Position numbers and translations under genes: made by a program. Of a stretch of 64,000 bases of DNA, positions 1 to 11,121 are shown piece after piece. The stretch's first letter is position 1. The number at the start of each line of letters is the position of its first letter. The notes beneath the pieces were generated by a model. The model ran no database searches. It worked only from the letters and a program-made list of their open reading frames with translations, and was not told where the DNA came from. Source of the DNA: Perognathus longimembris pacificus (lineage: Eukaryota > Chordata > Mammalia > Rodentia > Heteromyidae); assembly GCF_023159225.1 (NCBI RefSeq), contig NC_063162.1, forward strand, positions 87,387,438 to 87,451,437, written 5' to 3'.

Positions 1-449
1 GCTCTGTTGCTCAAAGTTAGCACTCTACCACCGTTCTACCTCCAGTTTTTTTTCCTTTTTTAACTTTTATTATCAAACTGGTGTGCAGAGAGGTTACAGT
101 TTCATACATTAGGCATTGGATACATTTCTTGTACTGTTTGTTACCTCGTTCCTCATTCCCCCTTCCCCTCTCCCCCTTTCCATTTCCCCCATGAATTGTT
201 CAGGTCATTTACACCAAACAGTTTTGCAAGTATTGCTTTTGTAGTTGTTTGTCTTTCGATTTTAGTATTCCCTTTCAATTTCCTAGATCTAATACCAGTA
301 TACACGGTTCTACCTCCAGTTTTTGAGTGGTTCATAGGAGATAAGAGTCTCAAGGCGACTTTTCTGCCCAGGATGGCTCCTAACCTCCATTTTCAGATCT
401 CAGCCTCCTGAGTAATTAGAATTACAGGTGTAAGCTACCAACACCCAGC
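1..449 (-). mobile_element. SINE family B, minus, interrupted by L1
   Basis: GCTCAAAGTTAGCACTCTACC at the left edge and GGAGATAAGAGTCTC...ACAGGTGTAAGCTACC at 320-449 are the two halves of one element, separated by the L1 at 51-306. The left end is cut by the window edge. Confidence 0.8.
51..306 (-). mobile_element. 5'-truncated L1 3' end, minus strand
   Basis: The reverse complement matches the element at 54,273-54,546: GGTATTAGAA..GGGAATACC, GAGAGACA, GCAATACTTGCAAAACTG, a G-rich polypurine tract and a GTATGAAACTGTAAC tail ending in an AT-rich/poly(A) end, here read as T at 46-66. The duplication GTTCTACCTCCAGTTTTT flanks it at 33-50 and 307-324. It has split an older family B SINE. Confidence 0.85.
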
Positions 450-493
450 TTTCTTCCTTCTTTTAACTGAGAAGCAACAGATCCAGGAGCTGG

Positions 494-566
494 AAGTCTG
501 GCTCAAGTGGTAGAGCACCTACCTAGTAAGTGCAAGTCCCTGAGTTCAAACTCCACTATTTCAAAA
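494..566 (+). mobile_element. tRNA-type SINE monomer
   Basis: GGCTCAAGTGGTAGAGCACC (A-box region) and GAGTTCAAACTCC (B-box region), followed by an A/G-rich tail. Confidence 0.7.
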
Positions 567-599
567 AGAGAAATAGAGAGAAAGAAGAAAGAAAAAAAT

Positions 600-1350
600 G
601 GAAATGCAGGGATGTGGGCTATTTAATGAGGGACTAGGTGGAATGTTCCACGCAGAACAGGGGTAGCGCTCTCCTGATAACCCAGGTAGAGTTTTGTGTT
701 TTAGGATTTTGGTATCCTCTTTTTGTTGTTGTTGTTGTTTAAGTTAAAGTTTAAACAAGCATGTGAGAAGGAGAAGCAAGTTCCCTCTCTCCTTCCACCC
801 TGTCCTGCTTTCAGGGCATTTGTGTTTTATTGTTGCTGTATTGGTGCTGGGTTCTTTTCTTTTCTTTTTAATGTGTCCTTATTTTGAACAGACAACAGAA
901 ATGTTTTGTAGAAAGTCTTAGGATATCTTAGCAACAGTAATAAAGTGTCTATTCCAAAACATTAAAATAGCAAGAAGCAATATTTTATCTCTAAAATGTA
1001 ATGCTATAACCCCTACATCTGGTAGCTGTAGATTCTACCACATCTTTTCTGGTCATTTCCTCAAACTCTGGATATTGCAACTGAAGATCAGCTCAGCAGA
1101 GATTTATCCTGAAATGCTCATGACTTCATATAAACATCTTAAAAATGAAATAAGCATCTTAAATTCTATTGTGAAAAGGGCCAAGGATCAAAAAATGGCT
1201 GGGTTAACAGTGTGATAGACTTAGTTATTGAACACTTGGTAAGATACACCCATACCTTTAAATTAGGTTGTTTATTTGCTTCTTACATAAATATGATCTA
1301 ATTTCTTTTTTTGTTGTTGTTGTGGGGTTTTTTTGTTTTGTCTTTTTTTC
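600..1350. other. OSBPL3 last intron, no recognised element
   Basis: AT-rich sequence. I searched for the penultimate OSBPL3 exon and did not find it, so that exon lies to the left of the window. Confidence 0.6.
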
Positions 1351-1353
1351 TTT

Positions 1354-1542
1354 ACCAGTCCTGGGGCTTGAACTCTGGGCCTTGACACTGTCTCTGAGTT
1401 TCTTTTACTGAAGGCTAAAACTCTACCACTTGAGCCACAGTGCCACCTCTGGCTTTTTCTGTTTGTGGTGCTGAGGAATTGAACCCAGGGCTTCATGAAT
1501 GCGAGGCAAGCACTCTACCACTAAGCCACATTCCCAGCCCTA
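1354..1542 (-). mobile_element. SINE family A, minus
   Basis: CCAGTCCTGGGGCTTGAACTC...CACTTGAGCCACAGTGCC...GGAATTGAACCCAGGGCTTC...CCCAGCCC gives both tRNA-like halves. It lies in the last OSBPL3 intron. Confidence 0.9.
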
Positions 1543-1631
1543 ATAATGGAGGGAGGGAAAGCAAGAGAGACAGCCTGGGATAGCCTGTGACTGTTTTTCA
1601 GAGTTTAAGACATGGTCTCATTTTCCCCCAG

Positions 1632-1728
1632 GAAATCTGATGATGACTCTTGGGTAAGCAACGGCACCTATTTGGAACTTAGAAAAGATCTTGGTTTTTC
1701 TAAACTGGACCATCCTGTCTTGTGGTGA
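1632..1728 (+). CDS. OSBPL3: OSBPL3 last coding exon (partial gene)
   Basis: This is the final coding exon of oxysterol-binding-protein-related protein 3, a lipid-sensing/transfer protein acting at ER-membrane contacts. A pyrimidine-rich acceptor ending CCCCCAG lies at 1621-1631. The first base completes a split Arg codon. The frame then reads KSDDDSWVSNGTYLELRKD followed by LGFSKLDHPVLW and a TGA stop at 1726-1728, which I recognise from memory as the ORP3 C-terminus. The rest of the gene, including the OSBP lipid-binding domain, lies to the left of the window. Its position upstream of GSDME in the same orientation agrees with mammalian synteny. The assignment rests on 32 residues plus synteny; a related ORP (ORP6/7) is the only real alternative. 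Confidence 0.88.
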
Positions 1729-1978
1729 AAATAGTAAGAAGAAGAAAGCTATGTTAGTGAATGTCTCGTGCATTTGTTTCTGAAGCAGCTCAAACCTGTG
1801 TCTGTATATGTAAAAGATAGTATCTAGAGTGATCTTGTGTGCTTTAGCTTGGCATCGTAAGTATTTACCCATGTATTTTCTTCACTAGTTTTCTTTACAA
1901 TGTCAAATGGTGTCATGATTTCATGATTGTTTATATGAATGTAACACACTAGTATTTCTTTTTATATGTAAACTATTT

Positions 1979-1984
1979 AATAAA
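1979..1984 (+). promoter_or_regulatory. proximal poly(A) signal, OSBPL3
   Basis: A canonical AATAAA lies about 250 bases after the stop codon, with a GT-rich element 20-30 bases downstream. Its use is inferred. Confidence 0.45.
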
Positions 1985-2146
1985 AATTAAAGATTGAATA
2001 TTCATTTGTGGGTTAAAAAAAGAAGCTTTACCACTGATTTTCCAAAGGATAGAAAGATTCCAGTTAAGTATATGCCTTATAAAATTATGTTGGGGGAAAG
2101 AAAAAAATTAACATCTCCCCAGTGCATTAAGAAATGAGAGAACTTG

Positions 2147-2314
2147 GGCTGGGAAGGTGGCTAGTTGTAGAGTGCTTCCCTAGCATGCTTGAAACCCTGG
2201 GTTTGATTCCTCAGTTCCACATAAACAGAAAAGGCCAGCAAAAAAGAAGCCAGGGACAGTGCTCAGGCCCTGAGTTCAAGCCCCAGGACTGGCACAAAAA
2301 AGAAAAAAGAAATG
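2147..2314 (+). mobile_element. SINE family A, plus, internally deleted
   Basis: Starts GGGCTGGGAAGGTGGC and ends GAGTTCAAGCCCCAGGACTGG plus an A-rich tail. The start of the second half is missing. It sits inside the presumed OSBPL3 3'UTR. Confidence 0.85.
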
Positions 2315-3907
2315 AGAATTCCCAGGGTTACTCACCCAAGTGTAATTCGGTAGATGAGATATCTTTTTTCCTCAGACAGCTCTTGAGTTGCTCATTCGAA
2401 ACAATTCTGCTGGTGCTGGAGCCCAAAGAATGTTTTCATCTGCTTTTTGGTGGTGGAAGAAATAGTATAATATCAGTGGAATGTATGTTTTTATATAAGA
2501 TGGGTGTGGGGCACTTTCCTGAAAGGGCTTGTCCCTCCCTCTAGTTCCATCTTACATGCAAAATTACTCATCATAGAAACCACCATACATTCAATATCCA
2601 AATGGCATCCTAAAGAGGCAGTAGCAAATTTTCCTTAATAAGAGCCAAATCCCTGGAAAAATTAAGAAACTACTTCCCATCCCATCCCCTAGCTTTGTAA
2701 GCCTCCTGTTTGACCACATCTCTGTTGAGTCCAGGATGTCCCAGTTTAGTATAAAACATACAACACACCACACAATAGGCTGACTTTTTCAAAGTTTAGC
2801 AACATAACTGTTTTAAATAACTCAATATGCTTTTCTTAAGTACTGTCTTGGTATTTTCTACCTCTCAATCACCATATTTTAGCTCTTGTATACAGTGTTT
2901 GACCATCTGCCTTATAGACAAATGTAGAGTTGCTGTTCTTTGCCGTTGTCTCCTTACAAAGCTACAAGTGTCCGATCCTTTTTCAATACTTTTTTATTTA
3001 TATAACTCTGTGACTTCTGTAGCAATCTCAGATACTAGATTATAAGTACTTTATGAGAAAATGTTGGTCTCTTAAGTGTTTTATTTCAAATTATAGTAAA
3101 ATAATTTGTGCAGTCCTTGAATTGTGTTGTCAAAGCAATCTCAGCTTCTGCCCAGGTTACCGTTAAAACCAAAGCTTCTTTGTTAAGCCTTTGTCAGGAA
3201 TGTTAGTTAACAATTCTGTAATGCATTTAGGTTAAGGTTGTGATAAGGGATTTCTCGTGCACATTCTTAGGTATTTAAAAAAAAAACAAGTGTTACAAAT
3301 GATGGATAAAACAAATAACAGGGAAAGGATGCATGATTTTTTTTTGGTTGTCATTCTAAGTAACCAATTCACAGCATTACATTTTCCAAATGGAGAGTTA
3401 AACACGGATTAGTTATCCTTTGGAATCTTCAAGTAACTAGCATTTTTTAAAAAACCTATTAAATATTGGATCCATTTATTCCATTTTAAGGAGATGTCAA
3501 AATGAACACAATGCAAGTATAATTTTGATTTCTAAGCATTTGAATGATACAACCCATATCTTTGGTATGTGCCTTGTTCTTTTTGTTTTTCAATATTTGT
3601 CCAAATTCTGCTTATAACATGAGGAAGCCAGCTGTAGATTTAAGAGTACCCTGGGAAAAACAAATCTAGTTTTCACAATTTGAGAATAAATGTAGAGTTT
3701 TAGTAATATTAGCTGTTAAGCAAACCTGCTCAAGAGTCTAGCTAAAAAGAGAAAAACAAAAACATACAGCCCTGCCATATAATATTGGTGAATTATGATT
3801 ACCTATTATTATTTCTAGTGGTTTTATGCTTAATTTTGGAACCACAAGGACAGCTAGACCAAATGTCACTTCTAGTGATCTTATTTGAATTAAGGGTAGA
3901 CATGAAA

Positions 3908-3909
<2 letters not shown>

Positions 3910-3941
<32 letters not shown>
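3910..3941. repeat. (AC)n microsatellite
   Basis: About 16 uninterrupted AC units in the presumed OSBPL3 3'UTR. Confidence 0.98.
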
Positions 3942-3944
<3 letters not shown>

Positions 3945-4479
3945 AACCAAATGCAAATTTTAAAATCCACTAGTCGGTACAAACATCTGTACAAACAGCT
4001 TTCTGAAATTGAAATAGGTTGGGGAATACATGCTTATATCCAAATCTTATATCCAATTCTTTTGAAGGAAGAAATGGCTTTTTTTCTTTCCTGTCTCTCA
4101 GAAGCATCTTTTTGCCAAATTTGCATCTCCAAGACTTATATTTTAAGATGAAGAAAACAAGAAATATGACATTGAGAAAGAGTGAGATGGAATTTCATTT
4201 CCTGGAGTCCGAATCTCTCAAATCAATCAATCATTTCACCATTCAGGACACATGTTTTAACCTCTATTCCTAATTATTATCCTGTCTCAAATGAGGGAAG
4301 TACACACACATCCTCAGAAATAGGACCTTGTGCAGGCATCGCTGCACTTCCAGTATTCCTGTTACCACTACCCAAACCGCAGTAAGTCCACTCCAGAACA
4401 TGTGCCTGCAATGCAGCAGGAATACAGCAGGGAATGCAGGGAATACAGCTATTCCCTGTATCAATGGTAATAGTATAAG

Positions 4480-4565
4480 CCTCAGTGTAACTTGTATGGA
4501 AATGTCACGATAAAATTCATAATTTTGTACAATTAATATACACTGAAAAAGAAGAAAAGAAAAAA
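4480..4565 (+). mobile_element. old L1 3' tail
   Basis: AACTTGTATGGAAATGTCAC, then TTTGTACAATTAATATACAC and an A-rich end, resembles rodent L1 3' ends as I recall them. Confidence 0.45.
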
Positions 4566-5382
4566 CTCAATGCACCTTCCCTCTACTAAACATACAAGAG
4601 TTCACTTTAGGATAAGAGAGACCTACCCAGAATACCTCTGTGGTCCTCCAGTTTTTGTGTGCTTCCTGGGAGACTATCAGGGAGAAAATTATACAGACTT
4701 AACTTTTTCAATGTTTTCTTTGTTTGGACGATTCCCTTTCTCATATAAGTCATTTGCTTGGGTTGTGAGCACTGTCTTTCATCTGGACCTTCCACATTTA
4801 TGGTGTTGTTTTCCTCTACCATGGAAGATGTCAAGAAAAATATCAAAGTGTTACATACGCCAAGCTGTATTATGGCTTCCAATGGTTAGAATTTTCTCAG
4901 ACCTTACCTTACCAGTAGGAGCAATAAGAAGTCATTCTTAGGATCTTAGGAATATTAGCTACAATGTTTTTGGCATAATTTATTGGAATATCTTTAATTT
5001 TGATATTAACATCAGTATAAATCTATTTTTGCTAGCAGATGACAGCTATTTTCATGTGCTAATTTTCTGCATTATAGTAATCTGTTAGCCAGTGTTAGTC
5101 TTTCTTGTTCTGTGTTGGAAATCTGCCTACCATATAAATATTTGCAATTCCTGACAATTAAAATGCAAACCATTTTTGGAGACTTTTTATTTTATTCATG
5201 ATGATTTTCATCTTCCTCTGTTACCCTTGGAGGATATTTTTTAATGGATTTTGCAAATCTTTCACTTAATCATTTGTAAAATTATTTTCTGCCTAACTCC
5301 TACCATTCTACCTATGCCCAGATGGCTCCCCCAAAAGCTCTTATTAATTTGTTTACTTCCCTCATGTAGCTAGTTGGCTGTG

Positions 5383-5388
5383 AATAAA
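5383..5388 (+). promoter_or_regulatory. candidate distal poly(A) signal, OSBPL3
   Basis: An AATAAA (overlapping AATAAATAA) is followed within 20-50 bases by a CTGTCTTTG / T-rich / GGGGTTTG stretch typical of a downstream element. It would give a 3'UTR of about 3.7 kb. Confidence 0.4.
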
Positions 5389-5959
5389 TAACATGGAAAA
5401 AGTCCACCCTGTCTTTGTTTTTCTGGGGTTTGCATTGCTAGAAGGAGACAGAGCAAGTCTGTTGCCTAATGTCTTGCCTAGAAGAAATACCATAAGAGCA
5501 CACTCAGATACAAACTCAGAGTTGCTATAGTCCTGGTCCTAATGTTTGCCATTATCCAAATACAGATTCCCCTAGTTGTCGGAATAGAGATCTGAGGCAC
5601 CTGCACCCTCCAGGTGGCTCCTCCAGGGAAGCCCCTCTGTTCCCCATGCCATGGAGACATTATTGTTTGGGTGTCATAACATGAAAGGGGAAAATGCTGA
5701 CTACTTACATCCAATTTATAACCCTAAACAATGACCTAGCTACCTTTTTCCAAACCAAAGTTGTTTCCTTTGCAATACAAGAGGATACATAGCATTCAGT
5801 GAAATTCCATTTGATTCTCCTGGTCTATTTAGGATGGCGTAACATATTTCTACCTCCCTGATGGTATGTAAAGAGGCATTGAAAAGCAATTCATGAACCT
5901 AGATTGGATCCTGGCTATGAAAGTCATCATGCGAACAGTTGTGGAGGCTTTTAGCAGCT

Positions 5960-6185
5960 GGATAGTGTTGGCTTGTGCCTGTAATCCTGGCTAAGAAGGA
6001 TGCCGTGATCAGAGGATTGCAGTTCTTAACCATCTGGGGCGGAAAAGTCATGAGATTCTTATCTCCTATTAAGCAGCAAAGAGCTGGAAGTGGAGGTGTG
6101 ACCACCAATCTTGAGTGGAAAACGTCAAGCAAGGACACCAAGCTCTGAGTTCAAGCCCTTGTACCAGCACAAAAATAAAAAGATA
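5960..6185 (+). mobile_element. SINE family B, plus (diverged)
   Basis: GCCTGTAATCCTGGCTAAG...GAGATTCTTATCTCC...GAGTTCAAGCCC with an A-rich tail. Confidence 0.85.
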
Positions 6186-6199
6186 AAAAAGAATCTGTA

Positions 6200-6426
6200 G
6201 GGGCTGGGGATATGGCCTAGTGGCAAGAATGCCTGCCTCATATACATGAGGCCCTGGGTTCGATTCCCCAGCACCACATATACAGAAAATGGCCAGAAGT
6301 GGCGCTGTGGCTCAAGTGGCAGAGTGCTAGCCTTGAGCAAAAAGAAGCCAGGGACAGTGCTCAGGCCCTGAGTCCAAGCCCCAGGACTGGCCAAAAAAAA
6401 CAAAAAAAAAAACAAAAACAAAAAAC
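6200..6426 (+). mobile_element. SINE family A, plus, intact
   Basis: A box (TGGCCTAGTGG) and B box (GGTTCGATTCC) are both intact, a second tRNA-like half follows, and an A-rich tail ends it. AAAAGAATCTGTA is duplicated at 6187-6199 and 6427-6439, marking a fairly recent insertion. Confidence 0.95.
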
Positions 6427-6623
6427 AAAAGAATCTGTATGCATACTACTACAGCAATACTGCAACCCTTAAGACTCTGAGGTCTTTGAGAGATGATGGA
6501 AGCATTTTGCATTCTGAGATGGGCATGAGCTTTTGGATGTCACTCAAAATCATATGTTATAGACTTGGTTACAAGCCTGTGAGGCTACTGAGAAGTGGTA
6601 GAACTTTTTAAAAAGTGGGATCT

Positions 6624-6878
6624 CAGCCAGGAGCCAGTGGCTCACATCTGTAATCCTAGCTATTCAGGAGACTGGGATTTGAGGATCATGGTTCAAAGCC
6701 AGCTTGGGCAGAAAAGTCTGTGAGATGGCTCTTTAGCTCCAATAAATTACCAAACAAGTCAGAAGTGGAGTTGTTGCTTAAGTGATAAGAGTACTAGCCT
6801 TGAACAAAAGAAGCTCAGGGTCAGCATGCAGGCAAGCCCTAAGTTCAAGCCCCAGGACTGGCAAAAAAAAAAAAAAAA
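6624..6878 (+). mobile_element. SINE family B, plus
   Basis: GGAGCCAGTGGCTCACATCTG...AGTTCAAGCCCCAGGACTGG and a 16-A tail. Confidence 0.92.
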
Positions 6879-6959
6879 GTACCACAGGAAAAGTAAAGAC
6901 AATCCTTGAAGAGGATATTGGATATTGGGATTCTGGCCCCTTCTTATTTTTCTTTGCTC

Positions 6960-7143
6960 CCCAGTAGATGAGTTGAGCAGATTTTCTCTGCCATGTGTCC
7001 CACACCGTGCTGCTCTGCCTCACCACAGGCCCCAAAGCAGTAGTGTAAACTGACCATGGACTGAAGCCTCTGAATCCATAAGCATAAATAATCTCTCCTC
7101 TTCAGGCATTTTATCACAGTAGCAGAAAGCTAAGACCTACACA
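6960..7143 (+). mobile_element. MaLR-type LTR 3' part
   Basis: CTGCCTCACCACAGGCCCCA...GACCATGGACTGAAGCCTCTG...ATCACAGTAGCAGAAAGCTAA is the 3' part of an ERVL-MaLR LTR. A better copy lies at 45,385. Confidence 0.7.
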
Positions 7144-7286
7144 AAATAATGAAATTATTGCCAGTTTCATATGCCTTTTTTATATTGCCCATCACACTAC
7201 ATAAGATCTTCCATTAAAAGAAGACCAATTGCTACCATTTTTCAAAATACTATATTATTCAAGGATATCTTCAAAGGCAGCCTTGG

Positions 7287-7512
7287 ATGCCAGGCACCAG
7301 TGGCTCACACCTGCAATCCAAGCTATTCAGGAGGCTGTCTTGAGGATCAAAGCTCAAAGCTAACCCAGGTAAGAAAGGCCATAAGACTCTATGTCTAATT
7401 AACCACCAAAAATCCAGAAGTGGAGCAATAGCTCAAATGTTAGAGTGCTAGCCTTGAGCAAATAAAGAAGGAGCAATGTCCAGGCATGAAGCTCAAGCCC
7501 CAGTACTGGCAT
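7287..7512 (+). mobile_element. SINE family B, plus
   Basis: CCAGGCACCAGTGGCTCACA...TAGAGTGCTAGCCTTGAGC...AAGCCCCAGTACTGGC. Confidence 0.92.
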
Positions 7513-7514
7513 GC

Positions 7515-8293
7515 CAGTATTAAAGCATACTATGGTATCCACTATGAGAAGGTAACAAAATCGAAAGTATAATTTCTATCTCATGAGTTTAGAAATTGAA
7601 TCATATTCTAGTAATACCAATAAAATACCTGCCTTTGTGTAAGTAGCTGGCATCAGTAATCAGCCAGTCAGGATGCCACTCTCCCTAGCTGACACCACCT
7701 TAAGAAAATGCAGCCCAAGTGAGACAGACCAAAAGACTTAAATGAAGGAGCTATGTGCAAGGCCTGAAAAGGTAAGCAACAGTAGGTACAAACTTGTAAG
7801 TATAGTCAAATCCATGATCATATAGGCAAGAGGCCCTATTAACCAATCCACTGGTGCTCCTGAGAGGAGGCAGCTATTGGACACTTGTTTTGGAAGGTCT
7901 CCCTCTTCCGCCAGATCCAGGATCCACTCCTAATGGCTGAACTCAGGTGAGTACAGGCAGCCCCAGAGTGCCATTCTTAGGGCTGGGAAGGGCAGAGCCA
8001 ACAGGGAAACCTGGTTTTCAGTCACCAGAATAGTTTATGTTGGGGCTTTGGAAGACTTCCCAGCATGAGAGCCTTGATGAGGATGGCTTGATGAGTGACC
8101 AACCACTGATTTTAAGAGTGAATTATGACTGCCTGTATTTCATGTAATTGTGATGGCTTTAGTGTTGCTCTTGTAATGGTTGTAAGGAGCTAAGAGCAGG
8201 CTCCCTTTTTAACTGCTGTAACTTAAATGTATAGGCTGGGAAAGATACATTAATGGGAAGCAATGATTCTCAAGTTTGTTAAGATCCTGGGTG

Positions 8294-8295
<2 letters not shown>
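7515..8295. other. intergenic, no recognised element
   Basis: Moderate GC, no open frame of interest and no repeat that I can name. Confidence 0.5.

Positions 8296-8298
<3 letters not shown>

Positions 8299-8336
<38 letters not shown>
8299..8336. repeat. (CA)n microsatellite
   Basis: About 19 CA units. Confidence 0.98.
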
Positions 8337-8337
<1 letters not shown>

Positions 8338-8703
8338 CACAAAGTTCCCTCAGGTGCTTTCAATCTACACAGCCTGTTGGTCATTATCTCATCACCATGG
8401 AGCTGGAACCACATTTTCTAATCTCACAATTGTTATAAGACTTGAAATGGCTGGTGACAATATTTACTTGTATATTGCCAACCTTGCTTTTGTGTGCCTT
8501 TGTAATTTAAAGGTAGCAGAATATTGCTTCTTTCCCCTATCATATCTCTTACATACTTTTTTAAAATTTTTCTGTGAGATGGTTGGTTTTTTCTTGAACT
8601 GGTAGATTCAAGCTTTCCTCTCACTTCAGCCTCAAGTAGCTGATTCCGCAGGTGTGTGTCACAGAACTCAGCTCTTCTGTAGGAAAGGGCTGCACACACC
8701 CAA

Positions 8704-8800
8704 GAGTGGTGACACATGTCTGTTATTCCAGCACTTGGGAAATGGAGACAGGAGGATCATGAGTTTGAGGCCAACCTAGGCTACATAACAAGCATTTTAA
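8704..8800 (+). mobile_element. B1-type SINE monomer, plus
   Basis: GTGACACATGTCTGTTATTCC...GGAGACAGGAGGATCATGAG...GGCTACATAACAAG is the 7SL-derived B1 layout without the tRNA-like half of family B. Confidence 0.8.
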
Positions 8801-8969
8801 AAAATGCTTCCAACAGGGGATCCAAAGCAGCCACTGTGATGAAATATTTAGGAACATTTGAGTCTGGGCTGTCTTGTACTATCCAGCTCTGCTTTCAGAA
8901 GCTTCCAGTCTGGCAGAAGCATGCAGGCACAATCAAATCAATAATCAGTGTAAGCAAAAAGCTCCATTA

Positions 8970-9205
8970 GTCAGGCGCCCATGTTTCACACCTGTAATTG
9001 TAGCTACTGAGGAGGCGAAGATCTGAGGATCCCAAATCAAAGCCAGTCCAGGGAGACAAGTTCGTGAAACTCTGGTATCGAATTAACCACCCAAAAGACT
9101 GGGAATGGATTTGTGGTTCAAGTAGTAGAGCACCAGCCTTGAGTGAAGAAGCTGAGGGACTGAGCCCAGGCCCTGAGTTCAACCCCCAGTACCTGTGCAG
9201 AAAAG
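8970..9205 (+). mobile_element. SINE family B, plus
   Basis: CAGGCGCCCATGTTTCACAC...CAAGTAGTAGAGCACCAGCC...GAGTTCAACCCCCAGTACC. Confidence 0.9.
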
Positions 9206-9668
9206 GGGGGGACTCCATTTGTGATAGGGGGGAAGTGATGACTGGAATTGGGGGGGCTCAGAGGCAGGGGAGGAAAGAAAGAGGGCTTGACAGCTAGAGG
9301 AGGAGGCAGCACGGATGACTCAGGTCTTCTCCAGGCCAACCAAGCCACCACCACTGCTTCCCAGTGTGGTGAGTTTCCACCAACGGTGAGGTTTTGAAGT
9401 GTCACAATATTTCCTCAGCCTGGAGGCATGAGACAACGGAAACCATGGCCCAGGACCTCAGCTCAACTCTGCCGCAGAGGACAGACTTCCAACACCACCG
9501 TCCCCTCCGCACTCATCCGGACATGATGTGCAGGAGGAAAAATTCAAGTGACTGCCATGATCAGAACAGACTGCTGACACAATGAGTTGAGGCTAGATTT
9601 TAAAACAATTTTATTCTAGTAAAACACATCAGATTTTTAAAATCATTTTAAACCATTTTATATGTTTT

Positions 9669-9896
9669 ATGCCAGTACTGGAACCTGAACTTGGGGCTTC
9701 CCACTTTTCCTAGCTTTTTTTGTACAAGGCTGGAGCTCTAGCACTTCAGCCATTCCTCCACTTCTGGCCTCTTTCTAGTTAATTGGAGGTAAGAGCCTCT
9801 GATTTGTCTGCTCAGGGCTGACTTCACACTGAGATGCTCAGGTCTCAGCCACCTGAGTAGCTGGGATTACAGGAATGAGCCATTAGCACCTGGCCA
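9669..9896 (-). mobile_element. SINE family B, minus
   Basis: GCCAGTACTGGAACCTGAAC...AGCTGGGATTACAGGAATGA...CACCTGGCC. Confidence 0.88.
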
Positions 9897-10005
9897 TTTT
9901 AACCAGTTTTAAGGCACAGTTCAATGGCACTGCATGCTCTACATTGTCACATGACTGTCAGCACCACACATCCCCAAACTTTATGAAACTGCTTATTCAG
10001 ACTCT

Positions 10006-10235
10006 TTTTTTTTTTTTTCATGCCGATACTGGGTCTTGAATTCAGAGCTGAAGCTTTATCACTCAAGACTGGTGCTCTGCTGTTTGAGCCACAGCTCTAT
10101 TTCCAGCTTATTACTGGTTATTAGAGATAAAAGTCTCATGAGCTTTTCTGCCTGGCCTGGCTTCTAGCCATGATTCCCAGATCTCTGCCTCCTGAGTAAT
10201 TAAGATTACATGTGTGAACTACTGGTGCCCAGCCA
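10006..10235 (-). mobile_element. SINE family B, minus
   Basis: The T tail at 10,006-10,019 is followed by GATACTGGGTCTTGAATTC...ATTAAGATTACATGTGTGAA. Confidence 0.9.
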
Positions 10236-10429
10236 TTTAGACTGTTTTAGGCAATATTGACCCTTTATCCAATCTGGCTAATGCATAAGGATCAGGCCCA
10301 TGGGGATAGGTAGGGTTTTTGGCAAGATGGAGAAGCAAATCTTCTCACTTCTGAGTTACATACAGTGTGAGCTCATAGCAGCCTCGTGCAGAACACCCCC
10401 ACTAATCCGAAGAGTCTTCGGAAGACCCA

Positions 10430-10480
10430 GAGTTAAGCAACTTGACCTAACTGTTACAATGACAGCCGTGGAGGATGAGC
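10430..10480 (+). mobile_element. MIR-like fragment
   Basis: CAGAGTTAAGCAACTTGACC resembles the MIR core. Weak. Confidence 0.3.
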
Positions 10481-10797
10481 ACATGTCCTGTCTTGTGTCA
10501 CCCGGTTCCTTGGGCTATGGAATGACCTTGTCATCCCCAAACATCCTTCCCTTTCCACTAAAAGGACTTGTCCTTTCATGTCAGTTCCAGATGTCTCCTT
10601 GGGTCTTTGAAGCAGCCCAATCCCTAGAAGAACTCTGGTACAGGATTGGAGGAACCCAGTTCTACTTAGTGGTGAGCACTCAGAAAGACATTTACCCTCA
10701 AAAATCTCATTTGCCCACAACAACAAGTAGATTATCATTCAATTTCTATCTATGCTGTCATAGAGATGATTCTGAGATTAGATAGAAATGTTCGAGC

Positions 10798-11035
10798 TGG
10801 GCGCTGGTTACTTACATCCTAATCCTCACAACTCAGGAGGCTGAGATTTGAGGATCATGGTTCCTAGCCAGACTAGGCAGTAAAGTCCTTGACACTTAAC
10901 TCCAATTTATCAGCAACAAGCAAACAACAAAAAATGGAGACGGTATGGTTCAAATGGTAGAGTGTCAGCCTTCAGTGAAAAATTCAAGTGAGTCTGAGAG
11001 GCCCTGAGTTCAAGTACCAGTGCTGGTACAAAGAG
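10798..11035 (+). mobile_element. SINE family B, plus
   Basis: CTGGGCGCTGGTTACTTACA...GAGTTCAAGTACCAGTGCTGG. It is followed directly by a (GGT)n/(GGA)n array. Confidence 0.88.
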
Positions 11036-11063
11036 GAGAAGGTGACTAAGGAGCAAGGAGAAG

Positions 11064-11121
11064 GAGGTGGTGGTGGTGGTGGTGGAGGAGGAAGAGGACG
11101 AGGAGGAGGAGGAGGAGGAGA
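11064..11121 (+). repeat. (GGT)n(GGA)n compound microsatellite
   Basis: A G-rich strand at the 3' end of the SINE at 10,798. Translated frames give only poly-Gly or poly-Ser. Confidence 0.92.

Larger units (their letters stand above)
1729..5400 (+). other. OSBPL3: probable OSBPL3 3'UTR
   Basis: AT-rich, mostly unique sequence follows the OSBPL3 stop codon. A proximal AATAAA at 1979-1984 is followed by a short GT-rich stretch near 2004-2014. A distal AATAAA at 5383-5388 is followed by a T/GT-rich stretch at about 5408-5440, the usual layout of a cleavage site. Human OSBPL3 has, as I recall, a 3'UTR of several kilobases, so use of the distal site is plausible. The segment carries a SINE (2147-2314), a CA repeat (3910-3941) and an old L1-like tail (about 4480-4565). 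The end point is inference. Confidence 0.5.

Noticed and set aside
3738..3973. Open frames encoding Thr-His or Cys-Val repeats
   Set aside because: They are translations of the AC microsatellite; the same occurs at 8,299, 37,380 and 38,768.
4570..4941. 123-codon plus-strand open frame
   Set aside because: Falls within the presumed OSBPL3 3'UTR, with no recognisable domain or initiation context.
6200..6426. tRNA gene, suggested by intact A and B boxes
   Set aside because: The same unit recurs about a dozen times joined to a second tRNA-like half with an A-rich tail and target duplications, so it is a SINE. No clean cloverleaf gene is separable.
10300..10785. 161-codon plus-strand open frame
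   Set aside because: No recognisable protein. Part resembles a MIR repeat (GAGTTAAGCAACTTGACC), and it lies in intergenic repeat-rich DNA without promoter or splice context.
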